Origin: Streptomyces davaonensis JCM 4913
GTDB lineage: Bacteria; Actinomycetota; Actinomycetes; Streptomycetales; Streptomycetaceae
DNA length: 64,000 bases
NCBI RefSeq assembly: GCF_000349325.1
Contig: NC_020504.1
Coordinates: 5,552,053-5,616,052, forward strand
Direction: 5' to 3'
The notes beneath the pieces were generated by a model. The model ran no database searches. It saw nothing but the letters and a program-made list of their open reading frames with translations, and had not been told where the DNA came from. Below, piece after piece: positions 42,637 through 50,135 of this stretch; the stretch's first letter is position 1; every line of letters begins with the position of its first letter. Both the position numbers and the translations under genes were made by a program.

Positions 42637-43442
42637 GTCTCCTCCAGCACCTTTTCGATGAAGGCCAGTGACTCGCGAGGTGAGAGAGCCTGCGCTCGGA
42701 TCATTCCATAGCGCGACTCCAGGACCCGGACCTCCCGTGGATCACTCAGCACGCGGCTGTGCAGCTGAACCTCCAAGTGCCCCAGTGTCTTGCCGTTCTG
42801 GAGTTTCAGCAGTCGGAACGGGCCGCTCAGACCGGCGTGATCCTCGAGATCCGTCGGCATCACCTGGATCGTCACGTGGCTCAACCGGCTGATCTCCAAC
42901 AGGTGTTCGAGCTGGCGTCGCAGAACCATTCTGCCCCCGACCGGCCTTCGCAGTGTCACCTCTTCCTGGACAAAGGTGATCTCCGGGCGGGGCGTGCGAT
43001 CGAAGACGGTCTTTCGCGCCATGCGTGCGGCGACATGACGCTCGATCTCCTCTTCCGTGTACGCCGGACGCCGCAGCGCGTACACGGCCTGGGCGTACTC
43101 CGCCGTCTGGAGCAGGCCATGGATGTGAAGGGCGGTATAGGCACCCAGCTCAACCGCGTCATCCTCCAGCTTCGCCAGATCCCGAACGTTCTTCGGATAC
43201 CGCGCCTCCTCCACATCCCCCTTCATCGCCGAGATCTTCCCGCCCGCCCCGAGCTTCTCGTCCGCCTTGTCCAAGAAGTCCGGCCTCGGGATCCGCTTGC
43301 CGCGCTCCACCGCCGAGACCATGTCCTCGCCGTACCCGACCGCGTCCCCGAGTTCCGTCTGCTTCAGTCCCGCGGCCTCTCGCCACAGCTTGATCTGGCG
43401 TCCCACCGCCCTGAGTACGGCCGCTGCTTCCTCGTCCTCCAC
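42633..43442 (-). CDS. XRE-family regulator with DUF5753 domain
   Basis: A 269-residue regulator. GTG 43442 is preferred because AGGGAGG sits just upstream; a frame to 43484 is open. The helix-turn-helix is at about residues 12-70 (VGRQIKLWREAAGLKQTEL, GYGEDMVSAVERGKRIP). The DUF5753 sensor domain follows (TALHIHGLLQTAEYAQAVY, VQEEVTLRRPVGGRMVLR, SHVTIQVMP). Forms an operon with the DUF397 gene. A degenerate ADP-ribosylglycohydrolase lies divergently upstream. Confidence 0.92.
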   Translation of the reverse strand: MEDEEAAAVLRAVGRQIKLWREAAGLKQTELGDAVGYGEDMVSAVERGKRIPRPDFLDKADEKLGAGGKISAMKGDVEEARYPKNVRDLAKLEDDAVELGAYTALHIHGLLQTAEYAQAVYALRRPAYTEEEIERHVAARMARKTVFDRTPRPEITFVQEEVTLRRPVGGRMVLRRQLEHLLEISRLSHVTIQVMPTDLEDHAGLSGPFRLLKLQNGKTLGHLEVQLHSRVLSDPREVRVLESRYGMIRAQALSPRESLAFIEKVLEET

Positions 43443-43563
43443 ACCGCCACCTCCCTTGCTGCTCAGCGTAGATGGATCAACCACGCTCAGTTACATGACC
43501 AGGGAAACAGGATCACCTTGGTTCACTTGGTGCACCTGAACCGACCGTTCCTGGTCGATTACA

Positions 43564-44688
43564 GTGCTGAACGTGGGTGCGACAGGAGGCGCCGTCTGGG
43601 GCCGCTCCGAGCAGCAGGACTTCCGTAGCCGGGTGCGCGGGACGATGCTCGGTGCTGCCGTGGGCGATGCGCTGGGCGCGCCTGTGGATGCCATGGGGCT
43701 CGCGGAGATCCGGGAGGCGTACGGCGCCGAGGGGCTGGTCGATCTCGGGGTCGGGTATGGCCGACGCGGTGCGGTGACCCACCTCACCCAGCTCGCTTTG
43801 TTCACGGTGGACGGGTTGATACGGGCGCAGGTCCGCCGGGACACCGGCGCCTGGCATCCGCCGACGGATCTGCACCGGGCGTATCTGCGGTGGGCGGCGA
43901 CCCAGCGGGACTGGGGTCCCGACGAGCGGCGTAAGGAAGACGGCTGGCTGGCCCGCGAGGAGTGGCTGTACGCGCGGAGGGACCCCGCGAGATCCCTGAT
44001 CGTCGGGTTCGGCGACGAGATGATGGGCACCCTGGACGCGCCCAAGAATCCAGGGGAGGCGGGTCCGGAGGCGGCGGCGCGGTCGGGGCCCTTCGGGCTG
44101 TTGGTCGGCTGGGAGCCTCAGCTGGTGGCGCAGTTGGCGATCGAGTGCGCGGCCCAGACCCACGGCCACCCCGTGGGGTACCTGTCGGCGGGCGCGTACG
44201 CGGTGATCGTGCACGCGCTGGCCTGCGGCGACAGCCTGGACGGTGCCGTACAGCGCGCGCTGGCGCTGCTGGCCGCCCGGCCGGGCCACGAAACGGTTTC
44301 TCAGGCCCTCCAGCACGCGCTCGGCGCGGTGCGCCAGGGCATGCCCGCCCCGGGGCGGGTGGAGGAGCTGATGGGTGCGGCCACGGCGGACGGGGTGCTG
44401 GCGGCGGCGGTGTACTGCGCCCTGGTGGGTGAGGACGTACGCCATGGTCTGTGTCTGTCGGTCAACCACGACGGTCCGTCGGGGGCCACCGCGGCGCTGA
44501 CCGGTGGTCTTCTGGGGGCCCTGCACGGCGAGACGGCCCTCCCGCCGGCCTGGCTGGCCGAGCTGGAGGGCCGTCCCACGATTCTGGAACTGGCCGACGA
44601 CTTCGCGATGGAGATGACCCAGGGCCCGGCCCTGCACGGCCCGGCGGGCTCGGCCCCGGGCTGGCTCGCCCGCTATCCGCGGGGCTGA
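43564..44688 (+). CDS. ADP-ribosylglycohydrolase-family protein with degenerate metal site
   Basis: A 374-residue protein of the ADP-ribosylglycohydrolase (DraG/ARH) family. The N-terminal motif GTMLGAAVGDALGAPVDAM is intact. The first magnesium motif (normally DDT before Q) reads THLTQLALFT near residue 75, and the second (normally GGDTD) reads NHDGPSGATAALTGG near 301-315. Both Asp-rich metal sites are therefore lost, so it may bind ADP-ribose without hydrolysing it. GTG 43564 has a poor ribosome site; the start is uncertain. Divergent from the XRE gene, converging with the symporter by a 16-base overlap. Confidence 0.8.
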   Translation: MLNVGATGGAVWGRSEQQDFRSRVRGTMLGAAVGDALGAPVDAMGLAEIREAYGAEGLVDLGVGYGRRGAVTHLTQLALFTVDGLIRAQVRRDTGAWHPPTDLHRAYLRWAATQRDWGPDERRKEDGWLAREEWLYARRDPARSLIVGFGDEMMGTLDAPKNPGEAGPEAAARSGPFGLLVGWEPQLVAQLAIECAAQTHGHPVGYLSAGAYAVIVHALACGDSLDGAVQRALALLAARPGHETVSQALQHALGAVRQGMPAPGRVEELMGAATADGVLAAAVYCALVGEDVRHGLCLSVNHDGPSGATAALTGGLLGALHGETALPPAWLAELEGRPTILELADDFAMEMTQGPALHGPAGSAPGWLARYPRG

Positions 44689-46241
44689 GCCACCTCGTCC
44701 ACGGGTCCGGCCGGAGTCGGGACGGCCGCGGCCGCCGCCCCGTCCCCGTCCGTGTTCACCTTGTCGATGATGGCCAGCCGCTCCGGGGTGTCCTCCGGCT
44801 TGATGTAGCCGATCAGGATGTACAGGACCAGGGAGACGGCGAGCGGGATCGAGACCTGGTACTGGAGCGGCACGCCGCCGTCGACGTTCCAGTGGATCGG
44901 GTAGTTGACCAGCCAGAAGGCCAGCAAGCCCATCGACCAGCTGGTCAGCGCCGCGGTGGGACCGGAGCGGCGGAACGGGCGCAGCAGGCCCAGCATCATC
45001 GGGATCGCCATCGGGCCCATCAGTCCGGCCACCCACTTGATCACGACCGTGATGATGTCCCCGAACGTCGGCGAGTTGACCTGCGTGGCCGCCGCCATGG
45101 ACAGGCCCAGGAAGACCACCGTCGTCACACGGGCCACCTTGAGGCCCTGACCCTCGCTCCAGCTACGCGCCCGGCGCCAGATCACCGGCGCGCAGTCCCG
45201 GGTGAACACCGCCGCGATGGCGTTGGCGTCGGACGAGCACATCGCCATGGTGTGGGAGAAGAAGCCGACGATCACCAGGCCCAACAGGCCGTGCGGCAGG
45301 AGCTGTTCGGTCATCAGGCCGTAGGAGTCGGAGCCGTCCGGCTTCTGCGACTCCACCAGCAGCGGCGACATCCACATCGGGAAGAACAGCACCAGCGGCC
45401 AGATCAGCCACAGCGCCGCCGACAGCCGGGCCGAACGCTCCGCCTCACGCGCGCTCGGCGTGGCCATGTACCGCTGGGCCTGGTTGAGCATGCCGCCGTT
45501 GTACTCGAACAGCTTGATGAAGAGGAACGCGAGCAGGAAGACCGTTCCGTACGGCCCGACCAGCGGTTTGTCGTGGCCCTGGAGCGCCGGCTCGTCCCAG
45601 GCCCCGAAGAACCCGATGCCCTTGTCGTCCAGTTCGACGACGACGGCCACGAACATCGCGACACCGGCGAGGAGTTGGATGACGAACTGCCCCAACTCGG
45701 TGAGCGCGTCCGCCCACAGGCCGCCGATCGTGCAGTACACGGCCGTGATGCAACCCGTGATCAGGATGCCCTGGTTGAGCGAGATCCCGGTGAACACGGA
45801 GAGCAGGGTGGCGATCGCCGCCCACTTCGCGCCGACGTCCACGATCTTCAGCAGCATCCCGGACCAGGCCAGCGCCTGCTGGGTCTTCAGGTCGTACCGG
45901 CTCTTCAAGTACTCCAGCGGGGAGGCCACATGGAGGCGGGACCGGAGCCGGTTGATCCGCGGGGCGAAGAGTTTCGACCCGATGGCGATGCCCAGGGCGA
46001 TCGGGAAGGACCAGGTGACGAAGGATGTGACGCCGTAGGTATAGGCGATGCCCGCATAACCCGTGAACATCACCGCGCTGTAGCCGGACATATGGTGCGA
46101 GATCCCGGAGAGCCACCACGGCATCTTCCCGCCGGCCGTGAAGAAGTCGCTCACGTTGTCCACGCGTTTGTGCGACCAGATGCCGATCGCCACCATCACG
46201 CCGAAATAGCCGATGAGCACGGCCCAGTCGAGACCGTTCAT
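44673..46241 (-). CDS. Sodium:solute symporter family transporter
   Basis: A 522-residue membrane protein of the SSS family with about 13 helices. Start 46241 (MNGLDWAVLIGYFGVMV) has a GGGAGGG site. Family marks are FFTAGGKMPWWLSGISHHMS, the fifth-helix block GGLWADALTELGQFVIQL and KLFEYNGGMLNQAQRYMA. SSS proteins use the sodium gradient to import sugars, amino acids, vitamins or carboxylates; the substrate is not visible. The C-terminus has a soluble Ala/Asp/Pro tail. Confidence 0.9.
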   Translation of the reverse strand: MNGLDWAVLIGYFGVMVAIGIWSHKRVDNVSDFFTAGGKMPWWLSGISHHMSGYSAVMFTGYAGIAYTYGVTSFVTWSFPIALGIAIGSKLFAPRINRLRSRLHVASPLEYLKSRYDLKTQQALAWSGMLLKIVDVGAKWAAIATLLSVFTGISLNQGILITGCITAVYCTIGGLWADALTELGQFVIQLLAGVAMFVAVVVELDDKGIGFFGAWDEPALQGHDKPLVGPYGTVFLLAFLFIKLFEYNGGMLNQAQRYMATPSAREAERSARLSAALWLIWPLVLFFPMWMSPLLVESQKPDGSDSYGLMTEQLLPHGLLGLVIVGFFSHTMAMCSSDANAIAAVFTRDCAPVIWRRARSWSEGQGLKVARVTTVVFLGLSMAAATQVNSPTFGDIITVVIKWVAGLMGPMAIPMMLGLLRPFRRSGPTAALTSWSMGLLAFWLVNYPIHWNVDGGVPLQYQVSIPLAVSLVLYILIGYIKPEDTPERLAIIDKVNTDGDGAAAAAVPTPAGPVDEVAQPRG

Positions 46242-46367
46242 GTGCGCCCTCCCAGGGTTCGACCCGGCGCTCATCGTGGGCGCTGCCTCGTGAACACGAC
46301 AAGTGAGCGTAAGGTCAAGGGGAGGTAAAAGTATTCGCGATGGTGGTTCCGGTTTATGTATGTGAAC

Positions 46368-47156
46368 TCAACGCATCAGCTCCCCCGCGTTGACCAGCAA
46401 CGATTGTCCGGTGATCGCTCGCGCCCGATCCGACACCAGGAACACCGCCGCATCCGCCACATCACCGTCCGTGGCCAGCTCCGGCAGTGCCATCCGGTCC
46501 GTCAGCCGCTTCAGCACGGCAGGCTCCCCGACCCCTTCCGTCTGCGCGGTGAATTGGACGTACGCCTGCACCGGCGGCCCCCACATCCAGCCCGGCAGCA
46601 CGGTGTTGACCCGGATCCGCTCCGGGCCCAGCTCCCGCGCCAGCGAGTACATCGCGCTGGTCAACGCTCCCTTGGACGCGGCGTACGCGGCCTGCCGCAC
46701 TTGTGAGGGCGCCGCCACCGCCGACTGCGTCCCGATGAACACCACCGAGCCGCCGCCGCCCGACTTCAGCGCCGGAAGGCACGCCCGCGTCATCCGCAGC
46801 GAGCCGAGCAGGTTCACGTCGAGCACCGACTGCCAGGTGGTGAAGTCCGCGTCCGCCAGGCCGCCGAAGTAGCTGTCCCAGGCGGCCACATGGACGACCC
46901 CGTCGATCCGCCCGAACCGCTCCAGCGCCAGCCCCGCCAGCGCCTCGCACTGCCGCTCGTCGGTGATGTCCGTCGTCCGGTACGCGGTGTGCGCCCCGCC
47001 CGGATCGATCTCCGCCGCGCTCTTGGCGAGGTTGGCCTCCGTCCGCGCCCCGAGGACCGCGTTCCCGCCGTCCCGTACGACCGCCGCCGCGATCTGATGG
47101 CCGAGTCCGGGCCCGACCCCCGACACGACCACGGTCCTGTCCGCGAGCAGTGCCAT
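46368..47156 (-). CDS. SDR family oxidoreductase
   Basis: A 262-residue short-chain dehydrogenase starting MALLADRTVVVSGVGPGLG with a GGAGGGG ribosome site. The cofactor loop is the GxGxGxG variant SGVGPGLG; the catalytic region is SVVFIGTQSA then YAASKGAL, with a C-terminal PGWMWGPPVQAYVQF. Divergent from the EthD-like gene at 47238, with a palindromic operator (47186-47200) in the 81-base gap, so it likely belongs to the same regulon as the catabolic genes at 8-31 kb. Confidence 0.9.
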   Translation of the reverse strand: MALLADRTVVVSGVGPGLGHQIAAAVVRDGGNAVLGARTEANLAKSAAEIDPGGAHTAYRTTDITDERQCEALAGLALERFGRIDGVVHVAAWDSYFGGLADADFTTWQSVLDVNLLGSLRMTRACLPALKSGGGGSVVFIGTQSAVAAPSQVRQAAYAASKGALTSAMYSLARELGPERIRVNTVLPGWMWGPPVQAYVQFTAQTEGVGEPAVLKRLTDRMALPELATDGDVADAAVFLVSDRARAITGQSLLVNAGELMR

Positions 47157-47185
47157 TTCGTCCCCTCCTGTCCCTGGACCTCTAT

Positions 47186-47200
47186 CTGACGGAGCGTCAG
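47186..47200. promoter_or_regulatory. 15-bp palindromic operator, copy 7
   Basis: CTGACGGAGCGTCAG: one mismatch to the consensus dyad. It is located between the divergent SDR (start 47156) and EthD-like (start 47238) genes, 20 kb away from the other copies. Confidence 0.75.
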
Positions 47201-47237
47201 AGTATGGGCGACCGCTGGAACAGGAAAGGGGAACCGC

Positions 47238-48080
47238 ATGAGCGACGACACCCGCGGCGACGACACCCGCAGCGACGTCTACGCCGAACTGGCCGCCGTC
47301 GGCCCGTACGGAGTCCGCCCGGGCCACGCCCTGATCACCATGGTCGAACCGCACCCGGGCCATGAGTACGCCTACAACCGCTGGTACGAGGACGATCACT
47401 ACTACGCCGGCGCCATGGCCATGCCCTGGATGTACTCGGGCCGCCGCTGGGTCGCCACCCGGGATCTCCAGCTCCTGCGCGAGCCCGAGAAGTCGGCCGT
47501 GGCCCAGCCCGTCACCGCGGGCTGCTACCTCTCGACGTACTGGATCACCGCGGGCCGCTACGCCGACCACATGAAGTGGACCGTCGCCATCAACAAGCGC
47601 CTCAACCGCGACGCCCGCGTCTACCAGGACCGCACCCACGTCTTCACCGCGTTCCAGGACCACGAGGCCACGGTGTACCGCGACGGCGCCGCCGGACCCC
47701 GGGACTTCCACGCGCTGGACCACCCGTACGCGGGCCTGGTCCTGGAGGTGATCGACGCCGAGTCGGCCGAGCAGCGCGCCGAACTTCTGGAGTGGCTGCG
47801 CGCCCGCCACCTCCCCAAGCGCCTCGCGGGCTCCCCGGCCGCCATGGTGACGATCTTCCGGCCCACCCCGCTCCCCGGCGACCGGATGACCTACGTCAAG
47901 CAGGTCGAGGGCGTGGACACGCGGCTGACGCTGCTGTGGTTCCTGGAAGCGGATCCGCGGGAGTGCTGGGAGCCGTACTTCACGGGCCTGAGCGCGGAAG
48001 GGCTCGGGCGGATCGAGTTGCTGGCCCCCTTCGTCCCGACGGTCCCCGGCACCGACAAGTACGTGGACCGACTGCGGTGA
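47238..48080 (+). CDS. EthD-like dimeric alpha/beta-barrel protein
   Basis: A 280-residue protein with two stretches that look like ferredoxin-fold barrel domains: GHALITMVEPHPGHEYAYNRWYEDDHYYAG, split over a strand and helix, and a second from about residue 130 onward. The motif NRWYEDDHY matches EthD/ABM-type proteins, which act in ether, steroid or polyketide metabolism, often as small monooxygenase-like or cyclase-like enzymes. It starts 16 bases after a GAACAGGAAAGGGG ribosome site. Function is inferred from fold and shared operator with the SDR gene. Confidence 0.68.
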   Translation: MSDDTRGDDTRSDVYAELAAVGPYGVRPGHALITMVEPHPGHEYAYNRWYEDDHYYAGAMAMPWMYSGRRWVATRDLQLLREPEKSAVAQPVTAGCYLSTYWITAGRYADHMKWTVAINKRLNRDARVYQDRTHVFTAFQDHEATVYRDGAAGPRDFHALDHPYAGLVLEVIDAESAEQRAELLEWLRARHLPKRLAGSPAAMVTIFRPTPLPGDRMTYVKQVEGVDTRLTLLWFLEADPRECWEPYFTGLSAEGLGRIELLAPFVPTVPGTDKYVDRLR

Positions 48081-48084
48081 AGGA

Positions 48085-49938
48085 CTACTTCAGCTCGTCC
48101 GGACACGGGGTGCCCCGCTGCACGTCGTAGGGCGCCGCCAGCCGGTAGACGCCCGCCTTCGGGGCCACCAGCATCGTCCACTGGTCCCCGAGCGCGTCCT
48201 CCTCGGTCTCCAGCAGGCAGCCGTTGACGTTGTCGTACGTCTTCGGCTCGCCGTCCGGGCGGTCCTTGGACGCCTCCGTCTCCTGGGGCGGATCGAGCTT
48301 CTTGCCCTCGGCGTCGACGAGGCTCAGCCACGGCGAGTACGGGATCCGGATCAGCACCCGGCCCGGCTCGCTCACCCGCATCGTCCACTCGCCCTGCTCG
48401 GCCCGTTCCACCACGGTGTTCGGCTCGGCCAGCGGCGCCGGGTCGATCACCTGGAACAGCTGCCAGTTGGCGTCGCCCCACACCTGCTTCAGATACGGCA
48501 TCCCGCGCTGCACCAGCTGCCGCTCGCGCTTGCCGCCGTCCCCGTCCGGCTCGTCCTTCGGCACCACCACGAAGTGCACCGCCCAGCGGTTCAGCCACTC
48601 CAGATAGTTCGCCGAGTTCAGGGTGTCGTCGTAGAAGAGCGGGTTGCGCTCCATGTCGGCCTGGCGGTTCCAGCCGCGGGCGAGATTGACGTACGGCGCG
48701 AGCGCGGACGCCTCGCGGTGCGAGCGGGCCGGGACGACCTCCACCCGGCCCTTCTCGGCGCCGACCTCCTGGAGCTCGTTGACCAGCGGCGCCAGCTCGC
48801 GGGCCCAGGAGGCGGCCGGGGTGGTGTGCACGATGTCGACGACCGTCTTCGCGCCGATCCACACCGTGAACCCGACGACGGCCAGCACGGTGGCGTACCA
48901 CTTGCGCGAGCGCGGCACCGTGAACGGCAGCGCGGCCACCAGCGCGACGCCCGCGAACAGCATGGACAGGCGGGTGATGTTGGAGCCGATCTGCGAGCTG
49001 ATCAGCCACACCAGCAGCACCGACAGCGCGTAGACCGCCGAGGTGAGCCGGACCGTCGTCCACTCCTTGGGGACGAGGAAGAGCACCAGCACCGCGGAGG
49101 CGAACGGCAGCAGCACCGAGGCGACGTTCATCGGCTGCGTCCCGGAGAAGGGGAACAGCAGCGCCGACACGGCCACCACCGCGGCCGGCGCGAGCCCCAG
49201 CGCCCAGGCGCCGGGCCGCCGCTTCTGGAGGAACAGCGCCACCGCGACCAAACCGACGAACAGTCCGGCGACCGGCGAGGCCATCGTCGCGAGCGCGGCC
49301 AGCGGGGCCGCGGCGAGCGCCTTCGCCCAGCGCTTGTAGCGCCAGCGGTACGGCCAGCAGAACACGACCGCCACCGCGCCGAGCGCGAACATCGTGCCGA
49401 GCCCGTAGGTGACCCGGCCCGAGGCCGCGTTGCACAGGAGCGCGAACACCCCGGCCAGCGCGGCCCACAGGGGATTGCGCACGGAGCGGCTGCGGATGAG
49501 GACGAGCGTGAGGAGCCCGGCGGAGACGGTCCCGGCGATCATCATCGTCGTCCGGACGCCCAGCACGGACATCAGATACGGCGAGACGACGCTGTACGAC
49601 ACCGGATGCATGCCGCCGTACCAGGCCAGGTTGTACGCGGAGTCCGGGTGGCGGCCGACGAACTCGGCCCAGGCGTCCTGGGCGGCGAGGTCGCCGCCGC
49701 TGTTGGCGAAGGTGAAGAACCAGACGATGTGCAGGACACCGGCGAGGGCGGTGACGGAGAGGACGGGGTGGCGGAGGAGTCGCTCACGGAGGGTGAGGAA
49801 GGCGGCCCTCGGGCCGGTCTTCTCCGGCTCCCCGGCCGGCTCCTCTGCCGGGGGTGCGGGCACGCGTATTCGCGGGCCGGTTCCCGGGCCCGTCTCGGCG
49901 GCGTCGTTGTCGGCGCGCGTCGGCTCAGCGGTGGCCAC
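48085..49938 (-). CDS. Polytopic membrane protein with extracytoplasmic C-terminal domain
   Basis: A 617-residue membrane protein. A cytoplasmic Glu/Pro-rich N-terminus of about 45 residues is followed by 10-12 hydrophobic helices up to about residue 370, then a soluble domain of about 240 residues. Visible segments include LSVTALAGVLHIVWFFTFAN, WYGGMHPVSYSVVSPYLMS and, in the soluble part, RVSEPGRVLIRIPYSPWLSL. The GGMHPVSYSVVSP loop and helix count are like those of lipid-linked glycosyltransferases (GT-C). No family name can be given with certainty. Confidence 0.72.
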   Translation of the reverse strand: MATAEPTRADNDAAETGPGTGPRIRVPAPPAEEPAGEPEKTGPRAAFLTLRERLLRHPVLSVTALAGVLHIVWFFTFANSGGDLAAQDAWAEFVGRHPDSAYNLAWYGGMHPVSYSVVSPYLMSVLGVRTTMMIAGTVSAGLLTLVLIRSRSVRNPLWAALAGVFALLCNAASGRVTYGLGTMFALGAVAVVFCWPYRWRYKRWAKALAAAPLAALATMASPVAGLFVGLVAVALFLQKRRPGAWALGLAPAAVVAVSALLFPFSGTQPMNVASVLLPFASAVLVLFLVPKEWTTVRLTSAVYALSVLLVWLISSQIGSNITRLSMLFAGVALVAALPFTVPRSRKWYATVLAVVGFTVWIGAKTVVDIVHTTPAASWARELAPLVNELQEVGAEKGRVEVVPARSHREASALAPYVNLARGWNRQADMERNPLFYDDTLNSANYLEWLNRWAVHFVVVPKDEPDGDGGKRERQLVQRGMPYLKQVWGDANWQLFQVIDPAPLAEPNTVVERAEQGEWTMRVSEPGRVLIRIPYSPWLSLVDAEGKKLDPPQETEASKDRPDGEPKTYDNVNGCLLETEEDALGDQWTMLVAPKAGVYRLAAPYDVQRGTPCPDELK

Positions 49939-50075
49939 CGTTAAGGCACTCCCCGTGGTGTCCTGTGTTCTGTTCTGGCCGCGTCGAGTTTCCCGCGTGT
50001 TGTCGGCCCTGTCCCTGAGGTTTTCCCGGTCGTGCCTTGTGGGCGGCGACCTGACCCGTTTCGTGACGCTAGCAC

Positions 50076-50121
50076 GCAGCCCGCCGAGCGGCTCCCGGGG
50101 TGGGGGCGGCCGACGGGCTGC
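50076..50121 (-). terminator. Hairpin terminator after the carboxypeptidase gene
   Basis: Inverted repeat GCAGCCCG...CGGGCTGC with further partial pairing inside, 14 bases after the stop of the carboxypeptidase gene (minus strand), and in the promoter region of the gene starting at 49938. Confidence 0.6.
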
Positions 50122-50135
50122 GGTGCTTTTGTCTT

